Counted from the first letter of the stretch, positions 1 through 11,942 are shown. The stretch: DNA of 64,000 nt from Chlorokybus atmophyticus (GCA_009103225.1 RHPI01002204.1:124001-188000), one strand, 5' to 3'. Made by a program: numbers and translations. Notes: generated from the sequence alone by a model not told the origin.

Positions 1-1522
1 CGGTTGTAGGGGTACTTAAGTCTGTCCAAAGGCTCAGCTCCAAAAGCAGTACATCTGCAGTGCAGACCTACAGTAACGGGCACAATTCTAAGCTTAGCCT
101 TTGCTTGCCCACTTCCCAACCAGCTCAGCAGCCATCAGCGGTTGACTGATTTGCACAGTCTTGCTGGCTCTGTCCCTCTCAATGACAATTCCCAAGAACA
201 GCTTAGCTCTCCAGGATCTCTCACATTAAACTCAGCTCCAAGCTTGGTCTTGACCTCTTTCAGATCTTCAAGTTGTCTCCCAGCAATTAGAGTGTTATCT
301 ATATAGACCAGTAGCGAGACTTCTTCAATTTTGTGCCTGAACAGTCTAGGATCTGCAATAGATGCCACAAACTCCAACTTGTCAAGTTTTTTGCACAACC
401 GAATGTGTCAGACTCTAGGCGCCTGCTTCAGACCATACAGGGCCTTCTTCAGTCTGTAAGCAAATGCTGGACCTCCCTCTTAAAAACCCTTAAGTCGCTA
501 ACAGGATATCTCATCTTCAAGCTCTCCATACAAGAAAGCAATCTTAATGTCCAAGTGGAGAAGTTTCAGATTATGTGCATCTACATTCAGCAAAGTTCGA
601 AAAGTCACTATCTTCTCTGCAAGAGCGAAACTTTCGCTGTAGTCCACTCCCTCTTACTGTAAAAAGCCTTTCGCAATCAGCCGCGCGTTGTACCACTCAA
701 TAATCTCAGAACTATCACGCTTGCGCTTGTAAACCCACTTGACATGATATGGTTTAACACTTGATGGTACCCTTTCCAGCTCCCAGGTGTTATTCTTATG
801 CAGCGACGCAACTTCCAGGTTTATCGCTTGCTGCCACAGCTCCGCGTCGGGACCACGCATAGCTTCTAAAAGGTACTAGGCTCAGAATTTGCTGCAAGTG
901 CATGGTATGAGGGTGGCAACCTATTAGATTTCTTCCTTTCCCTCCATGGATACCGGCGATCTTACAGACCTTGTTGCACACCTTTGGGCGAAGCAGATCT
1001 TTGCTTCCTATCACATCAACAGTGCTCCCTTTCAGAGAATCGATGCCGAGAGCCAGCAGAAAACCCAGACTCACAAGTCTTAGACTCAGGACCAGCGTTT
1101 TCCTGCTTGAACCTATCTGCAATGTGTTGGATTTGCTGCCGCTTTCACATTTAGACCAACCAGGCGCAGACTCAAACCCAGGAGGACCAGCAAGGTTTGG
1201 CAAAAAATCAGACCCTTCAGCCTGTTCTTCATTCCCTCCCTTAGTAAACACCACATCTGTTGACTACCACCTTGTTGTCCACCAGGATGCGCCAAGCCTT
1301 GGAGTTTGCCTTATAGCCAATGAAAACTCCCTTCTGACTTACAGCAGCCATCTTCTTTCTTTGTGCCTTCGGCACATGGACATAGGCAGTACTTTTAAAC
1401 ACCCTCAATGCCGAAACATCAGGCTGATCTCCATAATAACGCCACACTTGCCACAAAACACACTTTGTGCTTTTGTGGCCAAGTTGTTCGTTACAATGTC
1501 TCATACTCAACAAGATGTACAC
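1..1522 (-). pseudogene. Decayed Ty1/copia pol (integrase C-terminus, linker, reverse transcriptase)
   Basis: Three minus-strand stretches read in copia order. 1522-1241 encodes the end of integrase with the family motif VFIGYKANSKAWRIL. 1240-860 is a degraded linker. 860-654 encodes the start of reverse transcriptase (NNTWELE, HVKWVYK, ARLIAKGFLQ), and 398-135 encodes the RT core, where the catalytic YVDD is changed to YIDN. The RT metal-binding motif is therefore broken, and frameshifts and stops separate the pieces. The fragment is cut by the window start, so RNase H is not visible. It may be the rest of the older element whose gag lies at 2600-2884 and 8461-9150, but the intervening 1.1 kb of other sequence leaves that open. 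Confidence 0.8.
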
Positions 1523-1930
1523 ATGCTAATAACACACCACCCTTGCTTGGATCGGAGACGACAAGAGCTCTCAACTTAATAATGATACAATAATAACGAG
1601 CATCACTATTAAGATACTTCATAAGTATCATTGCATACTTCTGAACTTGTCTCTTACGCAACGCGATGTACACTTATAATGACACCACATATGCTTGGGT
1701 GGGAGACAACATGTGCTCTCAAATTAATGGATTAGCCTTAATAGTTGATTATCATTTCATACTCCTCAACTTGTCACCTACTCAACAACATGTACACATG
1801 CCAATAACACACCACCCATGCTTAGGTGGGAGACAACAAGTGCTCTCAACTTGCCAACGATACAATATTAATGATTACGTATAATGTGTACCCGAACTTG
1901 TCTCCTACTTCACAAGATGTACACATGTCC
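1500..1930. repeat. Worn tandem repeat, unit about 120-150 bp
   Basis: The phrase GATGTACACATG followed by an AATAACACACCAC-like stretch and GGGAGACAACA-like text recurs near 1513, 1666, 1788 and 1913. Spacing is about 153, 122 and 125 bp. Copies are diverged and of unequal length. No coding sense was seen. Confidence 0.6.
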
Positions 1931-2287
1931 CCGAGCATGCTGAATATAACAGGACGGCGCGCCGATGGCTGACATTGCTTGCCATTGCACAACCGCCTTC
2001 TTTCACCCNCCCCCCCGTCATCGATGTTAGAGCACACGTCTGCCACCGCACGACTGCCTGCGCGCTGACTCTTAATCTCTCCTATTTGTCTTTTTTCTTC
2101 TCCTTTACCATTAGGTGTGTCATTGATTGCCTACATTGGCATTTGGTGGCATTGTGTGGCTTGGTAGGAGTGGGACTAGGTGGGAACAGGTACGTGCAGA
2201 ACCATATTGTGTGCGGCGTGCTTGTACATCATGCTATCTCATAGTTGAGTGTGTTTGCATGTGCTTATGCGTGTGAATGCCCCCCCN

Positions 2288-2288
<1 letters not shown>
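1931..2288. other. Non-coding stretch with two assembly Ns
   Basis: No gene is supported here. A poly-C run with an N at 2009 and another C run with an N at 2287 indicate homopolymers that the assembly could not resolve. Confidence 0.5.

Positions 2289-2337
<49 letters not shown>
2289..2337. repeat. (CT)n microsatellite
   Basis: About 24 uninterrupted CT dinucleotides follow a poly-C run and an N. Confidence 0.97.
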
Positions 2338-2342
<5 letters not shown>

Positions 2343-2599
2343 AGGGAAGTGTCTCGCTGTTAGCTTACAGTTGTATCTTGTGCGGGCTTGTTGTTAGCTG
2401 TTTACTTCTCCATTGAACTTGAACAAGTAATAAAGCTCATGCAAAATGTGCAATAAACGCCACGGCACCTTGCTCGTCTTAATCAATCGCAGGTTGGCAA
2501 AACTGGGGACGGGGACGTGTGCGCGCGACACTGTATGCTGAGTAGTGACGTTGCTTGCCATTGTGTATTGTGTAGTACACTTTTGGGAAGGTTAGTGGC
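2338..2599. other. Unassigned spacer, possibly a worn LTR
   Basis: It holds ATAAAAGG just after the microsatellite and two AATAAA-type signals near 2432 and 2452, which would fit an old LTR promoter and polyadenylation region. No paired copy exists in the window, so this is only a suggestion. Confidence 0.25.
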
Positions 2600-2884
2600 A
2601 ACCTTTGTCACTTAAAGTGCTATTGCCCATGATGTGGTAGACATCTCCCTTAATGCAATAAAGGCAACATTCTTTTCTTTGCAATGGTCGTTGCCGTCGG
2701 TGTTGGTGCTGGTGCTGGTGCTGCTTTGCTCTTGTTGGCGTTTACGATAGTCTCTCGGGATGTGACCCTTGAAGCCACATTAGTTGCACGTGAGGTTTTT
2801 GTGCCTGATGTTGTTGTTGCTGCTTTTGCTTTGGTTCTTCTCTTCATTGTTGTAGGGTTTCTTCTTGTTTGTGTAAAAGGTGAC
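2600..2884 (-). pseudogene. Older copia gag, zinc-knuckle half (host of copy A)
   Basis: Read on the minus strand, this matches the family 1 gag around its CCHC zinc knuckle. The knuckle is recognisable (LTCN, stop, CGFKGH), but the Trp codon found in intact copies is TAA here and the final Cys is replaced. It continues into a KEKNVAFIA stretch equivalent to KEKHVAFTA of the intact copies, then fades near 2600. The other half of the same gag is at 8461-9150. Copy A sits between the halves and duplicated GTGAC on insertion, so this element is older than copy A. Confidence 0.75.
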
Positions 2885-3309
2885 TGTTGAAGGACTAGCA
2901 TGCACATGTAGTTGAGTCAAGCATAGACACACAGAGACAGAGCTACCGCCACCAGAGCATACACAAGTCACATCACATTCATCTATTACAAGTTGTCCGC
3001 TGGTTCTTATACCAGCCAGTTACACACACGTCTACGTTTGCAAGCACTGCGTAAGCTGTACTCAGCCTTTTGACGCGCTCTAAGCTGCGTTGTCTTTCTT
3101 ACAACCAGAGCTTTCCAACAAGCTCTTACACGCCTAATATGAGTAAGTATACGCGGAGATACGAAGCAGTTAGTAAGGCTCCTGTCTGGAGTCCGGAGTC
3201 TGGTCCGACGACGCCATCTTGCTAAGTCCGGACCTAGTGCTCGTCCTTACGACCTTCTACTCCTGTGTGGAGGGTCGATGCTGATCGTATGTAGGAATGA
3301 CTCTCAACA
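2885..3309 (-). repeat. Family 1 LTR (3' LTR of copy A)
   Basis: 425 bp, TGTTGA...TCAACA ends. Inside, in element sense, it carries a TATA-like GGTATAAGAACC. Confidence 0.95.
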
Positions 3310-3351
3310 CTCCCACGCGAGCAGCTTGACCTCCAACGCTTGCTCCTGTAG

Positions 3352-6137
3352 TCAAACACAGATGCCAAGTCCTGCACAACAAGTCTTGAACTTGAGTGGT
3401 GACAATGGCTTTGTCATGAAGTCCGCCAGCATGCGTTCGGTGTTGCAGTACTGGAACTCCACCTCCTTCCTTGTGACTCTGTCACGCACAAAGTGATGCA
3501 TGACATCAATGTGCTTCGTCCTTGTCGAGGCGATAGGGTGCTTCAACAACTTGATGGCTCCTTAGTTGTCACAGTTGATGACGATGCACGCCATGGGGTG
3601 CTCCAAGTCTGCCATGAGCTTGCGAAGCCAGAGTGCCTCCTTCACTGCTGCTGCCGCTGCCATGTACTCAGCCTCTGATGTAGATGCTGCTGTTGTTGGC
3701 TGCAGCCTGCTGTTCCAGCTCACCACGCCTCCGTTCAGCTTGAAGACGTATCCTGTAGTGGACCTCCTGCTGTTGAGGTCACCAGCAAAGTCCGAGTCGC
3801 AGTAGCCCTCCAACTCAGTGCTCCCGCTCCCAAACTTAATGCCAACTGTTGCGCTCCCAGCAACATAGCGTAGTACTCCCTTTGCTGCTCTCCAGTGCTC
3901 CATGCTCGGTGCAGACATGTAGCGAGCAAGTACTCCCACAGCATGTGCAACATCGGGACGTGTGCACACTGCCAGATAGAGCATGCTGCCTACCAGCTCA
4001 CCATATGGATACTGAGCCTTGTCGAGTACCTCCTCATCCTTTGCCTTGATGAGGGCAGTGCCAAGTGCCAACGGTGTGGTCTTGGTCTTCGCTTCAGTGA
4101 GCCCAAACTTGGTGACGAGTCTTCTCACCATCTGCTCCTGACTAATCTTGATTGTGCGAGCCGCCCTGTCGCGCTCAATCACCATGCCAAGGAACCACTT
4201 GGCCTCTCCAAGATCACGAACTGAGAATGCTTGCTGTAGAGCAAGTTTCGTCTCCTGCAGGTGGTGCACCTGCCTGGCGGTGATGATGATATCATCAACA
4301 TACACGAGCAGCCAGCAGACCTTGTTGTCTGCATGGATGAAGAGCCCAGGGTCTGCAGAGGATGCGGTGAAGCCAAGTGCCTCCAGCTCCTTGGTGAGCT
4401 TGATGTGCCACATACGCGGTGCCTGTCGCAGCCCGTACAGTGCCTTGATCAGCTTGCACGCTGTGCCTCTCTCCCCTTCTTCATATCCAGGTGGTTGCTC
4501 GATGAAGATCTCCTCCTCCAGCTCTCCGTAGAGGAAGGCAGTCTTCACATCCAGGTGATGCAGCTCTAGGTCTTCAGCAGCAATTATAGCTAGCAGTGCA
4601 CGGAAGGTGGTATGCTAACTTGCAGGTGCAAACACTTCATTGAAGTCCACACCTTCCTGTTGCAAGAAGCCCTTTGCCACCAGTCTTGCCTTGTAGCGCT
4701 CAATGTTGCCCTGACCATCACGCGTCACGTTGAAGACCCATTTCACTGGAATGGTCTTCACTCCTTGCGGTAATTGCTCCAGTGACCAAGTATTGTTGGC
4801 ATGGAGTGACGCAATCTCCTCGTCCATAGCACGCTGCCATTGCTCCGCATCTGGTGCTAACAATGCCTCCTCGTAGGTGCTTGGCTCCTCATGCTGCACA
4901 CTGGCGACGTGTGCCTTATGTAGGAAGTCAGGTGCCTTTCTCTCCCTCACTGGGTATCTCCGAGCTGCGTGCTCCTGCTGCAGGTGCGACTGCTTGTCTG
5001 CTACAGTGGAGTCCTGCTCACCCTTATCGTCGATGATGGCCTTGCCTGTAACTCCCCCTTTCGTAGGAAGTTTCTCCGGCTGTGCTTCATCTTCATCTCG
5101 AGGAAAGAAGCCTGCTTCTGGTTGTGATAATCCCTCGTGGAAAACCACCTCTCTGCTCACGATGATCTTCTGAGTGTCCTCGAGCAAGATCCTGTAAGCC
5201 TTGGAACCCGGTTCATAGCCAACGAAGATGCCCTTCTTGCTGACCGGCTCCAGCTTGTGCCTGAGCTGTTTAGGCACTAGTGCATATGCCGTGCATCCAA
5301 ACACACGCATACCACTCACATCTGGTGTGGCTCCATAGAAGTGCTCCCACGGAGCTTTCTGCTCTGAGCTCACCGGAGACCTGTTGCGGATGTAGTTGGC
5401 AGTGAGTACCGCCTCCTTCCACAAACTGTCTTCCATCTTTATGTCGTTGAGCATGGCTCGAACACGCTCCAGGAGTGTCCTGTTGAGGCGTTCAGCTGCT
5501 CCATTCTGCTGCGGGGTGCAGGGTGCCGTTGTCTCGTGGCGTATGCCCTTGCTGGCGAAGAACTCCTTCAACTCCTTGTTGATGTACTCCCCTCCTCGGT
5601 CACTCCTCATTGCCTTCATCTTGTGGCTATACTGCGTCTCCAACAAGGCCACAACTGTGCGCACAGCTCCAGCAACTTCTGACTTGAGCGTCAATGAAAA
5701 GATGATGGACAGCTTGCTGTAGTCGTCGAGGAATGTAGCAAAGTACCTGGCCCCTCCCTTCGCCACAATGCGCATAAGGCCACAGACATCCATGTGCACA
5801 AGCTCGCAAGGATGCTGACTGCTAGAAGAGGATGATGGGAATGGCATAGCATGCTGCTTTGCAACCAGGCATGGTTCACAAAGTGCACCTGATGCATTCT
5901 TGAGTTCTTCAGTGCTGAGATGGATGGCCTTGACCATCTTCTCAGCGACAAGGCTAGTGAGGTTGACGTAGCTGAGATGCCCGAACCTTCGATGCCACAA
6001 TGTTGGCGACTCCTTGTCCTTCACCACCATGGCTTGAATGTCAATGTCCTTAGGGTGCTGCTCCACGTGGTAGAGCCCTCCCGGATCAGTGATTCCAACC
6101 ATGTGCACGACCCCATCAAGGATCACTGTGCAGCCAC
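3352..6137 (-). pseudogene. Copy A integrase-RT-RNase H
   Basis: The minus strand encodes integrase (HHCC motif with LWHRRFGHL and CEPC, then the catalytic core with DRGGEY and TPQQNGAAERLN), the linker, RT with YVDDIIITA, and RNase H with CDSDFAGD and STSEAEYMAAAA. Two premature stops are visible: a TAG at about 4615 where the intact copies have Lys (PASKHTT), and a TAA near 3560 where they have Gln (CDNQGAI). One extra codon is inserted just before YVDD. The reading stops at 6137, where a solo LTR begins. No functional product is expected. Confidence 0.9.
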
Positions 6138-6809
6138 TGTAACAGTCAAGGCCAAATTCCGTGATTTTCATGGCCGTTTTAGGCCTTATTTGTAAGGTAC
6201 AATGCTTTCATGACTTGTGGCGGATATCGGCGAGTTATGAGTCTGCCGCGGATATCGACCGGGGCCCCAAGACCAGTCCGGAAGGTGCCAGAAAACGGAG
6301 GGCCAGTCGAGAAGGGCTCGACCAGATTTCTGGAAGGGCCTGGCGCCAAGTAGTATAACTTGACCATATGAGCAGCAAATTAGGAGATCTTTGGTGCGTC
6401 GGGAAGGTCTAGAAGTGTACTACAAGATTCTGCAATAATATCTTAGCTTCTAGTTCCGTCTAGCGCTAGAATCGTCTAGACAGTAGCATGTGCAGACTGG
6501 TAGGTATAAAAGTGACATTTTACAATTTGCAATACAACCTTTAGCTCCCTAGTTTCTGGTGTGCAAGCTTGGTGGTGGTTAGCAGGGGTTGCTAGCAAGT
6601 GTCCACTGGTGTGTGCTTGCTTGTGTGACGATCCAAGGCGCTACACGAGTCGGTGTGTAGCTTCGAGCGCATGCGCGTGTGTACGCGAGTGGCGGGGCGC
6701 GCGGGTGTGCTTGGCAGAGGGGGCAAGGTTCCGGTGTGAATACCGTGTCTTGGTGAGAGGGTTGTTGATTGGACCAACTCACAGGTGAAAAGGCACGAGC
6801 ACCGTCACN
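6138..6809. repeat. Solo LTR of an unrelated LTR element
   Basis: It begins TGTAACAG and ends CACN, where N at 6809 would complete the usual CA end if it is A. GCCAC flanks both sides (6133-6137 and 6810-6814), a 5-bp target duplication. Inside are a TATA-like GGTATAAAAG near 6503 and GT-rich sequence. No internal element sequence is present, so LTR-LTR recombination has probably removed it. Confidence 0.8.
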
Positions 6810-7923
6810 GCCACCCTTCCGAAATAGGATCTCCGCGCCTAAGCGCTCCGCAACCCTCACAGAGAATAGACTCGCAATAGCCTTAGGAACATGCAGGACG
6901 TTGCGTAACAACACCTCGCGTAGTGTGTTACCAACCTTGCACTGGAGTCGTACGTTGCCAACTCCCTCAGCCACCAGTACTTCACCACCGAAGCCCGCCA
7001 CCTTGATTGTGGACGTCAGCTTCTTGTAGCCCTCCATCACCTCCTTGTTTGGTGTGAGATGACGATCGCAGCCAGAGTCCACCACCCAGAAAGCTGTGCT
7101 CGCCCTCGAACTAGATGCAGTGAAGGCAACATGTTTCTCTTTGTGTTGGTGCTCGTTGCCGCTGTTGTTTCTTCCTACAGTCCTTCACAATGTGCCCCTT
7201 CCAACCACACCAGTGGCATGTGAGGTCTTTGTGACGAGGATTGCCTGGCTTGTTGCCCTTGTACTTCTCTTCATGGTTGCTCTTCTTTGCGTGCTTGCCG
7301 GTGTAGAAGGCGACGGCATCCGCTTGCTCGTCCTTCTTCACAACCCTCTGCTCCACGGTGAGCAGCTTCGGTAGCACATCGTCCAACGTCAACTCCGATG
7401 ATGACGTCTCCAGCAGGGTTGCGACGACCTCGTACTCTGCTGGTAGCCCTGCAACAATGGCCAGCACTACCTCCGTCTCCCCCATGTTGTGGCCGACGTT
7501 GATGAGGTCCGCCCACAGCTCTCTCGCGCGCGCAACATACTTTGTGATGGGTTCTGCTTCCTCCTTCCTGAGTGCGCTGAGCTGCTTGCGTAGATGCAAC
7601 TTTCTGGCATTGTTCTTGGCTCTGAAAACGGCTGATAGCTTTTCCCAAGCTTGTCTACCATCTTCACATGCAGTGAGCATGGGAAAGTGATGCGGTTTGC
7701 TGTTCAACACAAGCAAAGAGTGTGCTTCTGCTGAATGCTCTGACCACACAGTGTTCGCTCCTGGTGTTGGTGGTGGTGCCTTCGGATCAACGTACTTCCA
7801 CACCTTCTTGTGGATGAGCAAGGCCTTCATCTCCACGCACCATGTGTTGTAGTTGTCGGTGTCCAGCTTTGCAATCTGCCCCTTGTCGTAGGTCGCCTCC
7901 ATCTTTGTCGTGCCTGCCTTCAC
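6810..7923 (-). pseudogene. Copy A gag-protease
   Basis: The minus strand encodes the UBN2/gag-polypeptide type gag starting MEATYDKGQIAKL or at a Met seven codons upstream, then the CCHC knuckle CHWCGWKGHIVKDC near 7190-7235, and the retropepsin start VDSGCDRHLTP near 7050-7085. About 30 bp after the knuckle are missing compared with copies B-D. This shifts the frame and ends the gag ORF at 7111. The protease then reads in another frame to the solo LTR. Confidence 0.88.
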
Positions 7924-8017
7924 TTGCAGTTGACACCCAAGGCTCTGCTACCAACAAGCTACCGTAGTGTAGAACTACTATGCACACAAGCTAGTCTCAC
8001 ACTCCTCAAGCGTAGTG

Positions 8018-8030
8018 TGGGCCCATAACC
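8018..8030 (-). other. Primer binding site of copy A (half tRNA-iMet type)
   Basis: On the plus strand the text is TGGGCCCATAACC, the anticodon stem-loop sequence of eukaryotic initiator tRNA-Met. In element sense the complement directly follows the 5' LTR, as in Drosophila copia. Confidence 0.85.
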
Positions 8031-8455
8031 TGTTGAAGGACTAGCATGCACATGTAGTTGAGTCAAGCATAGACACACAGAGACAGAGCTACCGCCACCA
8101 TAGCATACACAAGTCACATCACATTCATCTATTACAAGTTGTCCGCTGGTTCTTATACCAGCCAGTTACACACACGTCTACGTTTGCAAGCACTGCGTAA
8201 GCTATACTCAGCCTTTTGACGCGCTCTAAGCTGCGTTGTCTTTCTTACAACCAGAGCTTTCCAACAAGCTCTTACACGCCTAATATGAGTTAGTATACGC
8301 GGAGATACGAAGCAGTTAGTAAGGCTCCTGTCTGGAGTCCGGAGTCTGGTCCGACGACGCCATCTTGCTAAGTCCGGACCTAGTGCTCGTCCTTACGACC
8401 TTCTACTCCTGTGTGGAGGGTCGATGCTGATCGTATGTAGGAATGACTCTCGACA
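8031..8455 (-). repeat. Family 1 LTR (5' LTR of copy A)
   Basis: 425 bp, same sequence type as 2885-3309, with a terminal CGACA instead of CAACA. Confidence 0.95.
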
Positions 8456-8460
8456 GTGAC

Positions 8461-9155
8461 AGCGTCCACGTGCTCGTCCTTCTTCACCACACGTTGCTCC
8501 ACATTCCGTAACTTGGGCAACACATCGTCCATGGTCAGCTCCAATGACGATATCTCTAGCAGAGTGGTGACAACCTCATACTCTGCTGGTAATCCTGACG
8601 TGATAGCCAGTACGACCTCCATCTCTCCCATCTGGTGGCCGACGTTGTTGGGGTCCGCCCATAGCTCTCTTGCACGCGCAACATACTTGCTGATGGGCTC
8701 GCCACCCTCCTTCTTGAGCGCACTCAGCTGCTTGCGAAGCGTAAGCTTTCTAGCGTTGTTCTTGGCCTGGAACACGGATGCAAGCTTCTCCTAAGCCTGC
8801 CTCCCATCTTCACATGCGGTGAGCATGGGAAAGTGATGCGGTTCGCAATTCAACACAAGCAAAGAGTGTGCTTCTGCTGAACGCTCAGACTACACATTAT
8901 TTTCCCCTGGTATTGGTGGTGGTGCCTTCGGATCCACGTACTTCCACATCTTCTTGTGGATGAGAAGCGTCTTTATCTCCACACACCATGTGCTGTAGTT
9001 GTCAATGTCCAACTTTGCGATCAACCCCTTGTCGTAGCTAACCTCCATCTTTGCTGCGCCTACTCCTCTCTGGCGGTTGGCACCCAAGATTCTGCTACTC
9101 ACAAGCTATTACAGTGTAGTAACTACCAGCGTCTATCACACCCTTAACACGTGGT
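8461..9155 (-). pseudogene. Older copia gag, N-terminal half
   Basis: Minus-strand gag similar to family 1 (MEVSYDKGLIAKLDIDNYS, then KYVARARELWAD, GLPAEYEVVTTLLE, VEQRVVKKDE), broken by a stop near 8776. It continues into 2884 across copy A. Its divergence from family 1 copies is clearly greater than theirs from one another, so it is an older relative. Confidence 0.85.
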
Positions 9156-9629
9156 GGGCCCATAACCTACTAAAGAAGCTAGCAACACATGTAGTTAAGG
9201 CTGATGCTGGACATTTACACACATAATCCTATAGCCGCGAGAGCATACACAAGAGCAACACTTTCTCTCTTGATTACAACTCGGTCATGGGCTTTTACAC
9301 CTGCTGCAAGTACACCTGTCTACTCCAAAAGCAACTGTGAACGCTACACGTCATCTTTCGCCATGAACTTAACTGCATAACGTAGCTAATTCCAAGACCT
9401 TTTCAACAAGCCAAGTCTTGTGCCAAATGATAATCTAGCCATCAAGTTATAAATGTTCTTCTGCGCATCTGGAAGTCGCGCCTTGAACCTTCTCTTTGAC
9501 GGGAGTCTCCGCTTAGATTCTTCTCGAGCGGTGTTCGCGCCTGGAACCTTCTGACGGCCAAACCTTCGGAGTTGATGCATGTGCCGATATGGAGGGCAAG
9601 GCTGACCGGATATACAAATATCGTCAACA
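9155..9629 (-). repeat. Primer site and worn 5' LTR of the older copia element
   Basis: TGGGCCCATAACC at 9155-9167 is the same half-tRNA-iMet primer site. It is followed by sequence that starts CTAAAGAAGCTAGCAACACATG-like, recalling the family 1 LTR end, with the shared CGAGAGCATACACAAG text. It probably ends at GTCAACA near 9629. The outer boundary is approximate. Confidence 0.6.
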
Positions 9630-9631
9630 CT

Positions 9632-9900
9632 CTTAAGAAACTGTCCTGAGAAAAGCAAAGGTCAGAAAGGCAAGGAGTCTGCTGGTAATAAGGTGGTCTT
9701 CATTGCATCGGCTGAGTCTCAAGCTTGTACCTATGGCTGGGTATTGGACTCTGGTGTACTCAGCACATGACTCCATGCAAAGACTATCCAGAGGGGTACA
9801 AACCTCTGGCATGACCCATCGTTGTCTCTGGTTTTTAAAAAAGTCTGACATTGCATGCGATTGGCTTTGGCACAGTCAATCTGAGCTGCGACGCAGTGTA
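9632..9900 (+). pseudogene. Copia gag/protease fragment
   Basis: The plus strand reads VVFIASAES...YGWVLDSG and, after a frameshift, HMTPCKDY. This is the retropepsin entry of another copia family in the opposite orientation. It is short and broken, and stops where the CACTA-like repeats begin. Confidence 0.6.
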
Positions 9901-10345
9901 TACATGGCGCCTGCAGTGCGTGCCGTTCACGGCACAAGCAGTCAACTTCTTCGGCGCAGACGGCACAACCAGGCTGTGTGCCGTCGGGACTTCCTGGTAG
10001 AAAAAGCCGTCCGCGGTCCGTACGCAGACTGCAGTCTTGTGCCGGCGTCGGCACCTTTGCTCCCTTGTGCCATTGACGGCACAAGACAGTCCAAGCTGAA
10101 GTCGGCACAACAGAGCTGGTGCCGTGATCGGTACAAGGTTCTACATCCCGATCACGGCACGAGACCAGCAATCCGTTGACGGTTCGCCAATCATTGTGCC
10201 GCTACCGGTGCAGAAAACTTATGCCGAGAGCGGCACAGTAAACTTGTACCGTAGCAAAGCAGCAGCCTTCTCTCCTCCTGCGCTGTGACCGGCAGCGGAT
10301 TACATCAGTGGCTTGTGCCGAGAACGGCACAACACCCTCGTACCG
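9901..10345. repeat. Left terminal/subterminal repeat array
   Basis: GTGCCG...CGGCACAA motifs recur about every 25-45 bp with small palindromic stems (for example CCGTTCACGG, GCCATTGACGGC). The same motif type fills 32880-33229 and 37378-37576. Confidence 0.7.
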
Positions 10346-10760
10346 ACCAGCAGCCTTGAAGCTGAGCTGAGCTGGGCCGAAGCTCGAGCTGAGCTGCATG
10401 CTTGAAGGAAGAGAAGAAGGCGGCGGCGCGAGCTGCTGCTGCTGGTTTACTTGGAGAAGCCAGTGGCATGAGCTACTGCTGCTGCTGCTGCTGAGCTGCT
10501 TATGAAAAGAAGCTGCTTCTACCAAGAAGCAGATCTGGCAGAAATCGCACAGTTGCTGGAGCTGGAGCTGAGCTGCGGCAGGTTGGATGAAGCTGGGTCT
10601 GGATTCTTGGGTTCTTGAGGATGGTGGCTGAGTTGCTGCTGCTATTAAACTGAGCTGCTGCTGCGAAGCGGAAGTGCTGCTGCGGCGGAGCAAAACTGCT
10701 GCTGCGGCGGAGCGGAGCTGCTGACAAGCTGCTGGGGAGAAGGAGCTATTTCTGCTCACG
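10346..10760. repeat. GCTGCT-rich low-complexity stretch
   Basis: Trinucleotide-like GAGCTGCTGCTGCT text dominates. The long ORF on its complement is Ser/Gln/Ala low-complexity and is not supported as a gene. Confidence 0.6.
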
Positions 10761-11045
10761 AGCTCTTGCTGGTAAGGCCTATGCTAGCTTGTTATTGTTG
10801 CTTGATTTGCTCTGTTAGTGAGGCTTGGTTGAGAGTGTCTCCCTTACAGTCTGTTAGCTTGCTGCTGGGCGTCTTGCATGCAGTCTCACTTGTTCATGGT
10901 GAATGCTTGTAGTTGCTCCGTTTTTGTTTGCTAAATCCAAGATATCAGTGACCGCTGCTGCCAACTGTTAGCCCCCAAGTTGTCCGTCATATGCTGTCAC
11001 TGTTAGCAGTATTCAAGTCCGACTTACACGCGATGATCTGCAACT
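10761..11045 (+). other. Probable 5' leader of the CACTA transposase gene
   Basis: A T-rich non-coding stretch between the low-complexity repeats and the first ATG at 11046. No convincing TATA box is seen. Confidence 0.3.
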
Positions 11046-11942
11046 ATGGCAGGACGCATTGTTCAACAGTCTGCTGTTCTGCGCGATCGTGAGCAGTTTG
11101 ATGAAACGCTTGCACTAATCAAGCATGCTGGTGGGAAGCCACGCAAAGCCAGTGTACGTGCTAAACGGTCACTGCTTAAAGAGATGAGGGCCGCCCAGCA
11201 AGCGCGTCCAACAAACATCAGCCCGCACCTCACTGGAGGAGGAGGTGATTTGCAGCTGCCTGCACCTGCGACTGCCTTGGAGCATGAGCCTGCAGCTGCG
11301 TCTGCCTTGGAGCCCGAGCCTGCGCCTGAAGATCAACCACACCTATCTAACCAGCAGACAGCAGAACAATCTTCTCCAGAGATGCCGGACTTTGGAGCCG
11401 CCGAGCAATCAGATCGTTCTGGCAACCAAGAGCCTGAGCCCGAGCAGCCTCCAACCTTCAGTCGCGACCTTTGCCTCTGCTTCAAGTGCAAAGGCTTGGT
11501 AAGTTGCTTCACTTGGCTTGCGCTGATGAACAAGTGACCATGCATGCACGCTGCTTACACACCCTTACTGTGTTGCAGATTATGCAGCCGCGCTTGGTCA
11601 TCGATGCGCACTTAGCCAAAGACGAGGCGGCCAGACGGCTGAGGAGCATTCCTACTGTGCAACCCACTTTTGACAGCTTTGATGCAAACAAGTTGCCTGA
11701 TCTGCAGCTGACGTCTATAACTTACCTGGACAAGATAATCAAGATCTCATCCATCCTAGACGAAGGTGGAGTCTCACAGGACTGCTTCAACAAACTGCTC
11801 CCTGTCCTTTTAAAAGGCGAAAGCTCCCTGATGGTTTTGGCTAAGAAGGGATTGTTCGATGAAAGGAGCGAAGGCATCAAGCTGCCTACTACTTGCAAGA
11901 GCCTGATTGGCATGTTTGAGCGCATGGGGATGCCTTCAACAC
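11046..11942 (+). pseudogene. CACTA transposase gene, 5' part (two exons)
   Basis: Exon 1 is 11046-11498 (151 codons, ending CLCFKCKGL), with donor GTAAGT and acceptor TTGCAG. Exon 2 starts at 11579 (IMQPRLVIDAHLAKDEA) and both junctions are phase 0. Residues 1-45 are basic and could bind DNA, and 60-145 are an acidic Pro/Glu/Ala linker. Exon 2 runs to 11942, where copy B is inserted. After the target duplication AACAC the frame continues at 16893 into HCIIQSVPACGHLFDKPYP. The start is chosen as the first ATG of the exon. On its own this half ends GMPSTLLKD by reading into the LTR. Confidence 0.75.

Larger units (their letters stand above)
2885..8455 (-). mobile_element. Ty1/copia family 1, copy A (defective)
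   Basis: A full-length minus-strand element bounded by LTRs 2885-3309 and 8031-8455, flanked by the 5-bp duplication GTGAC (2880-2884 and 8456-8460). The primer site is next to the 5' LTR at 8018-8030. It is dead: an in-frame TAG near 4615 and a TAA near 3560 interrupt pol, about 30 bp are missing beside the gag zinc knuckle, and a 672-bp solo LTR sits in the protease-integrase interval. The last base of the 5' LTR region has also drifted (CGACA rather than CAACA). Confidence 0.95.

Noticed and set aside
8018-8030. A tRNA gene at the TGGGCCCATAACC sites
   Set aside because: Only the anticodon arm text is present; there is no cloverleaf around it. It is a primer site.
9895-9901. A 3-bp target duplication for the CACTA element
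   Set aside because: GTA on the left and CAC on the right do not match, and the left flank is not the missing half of the family 2 gag found on the right. The outer limits stay tentative.
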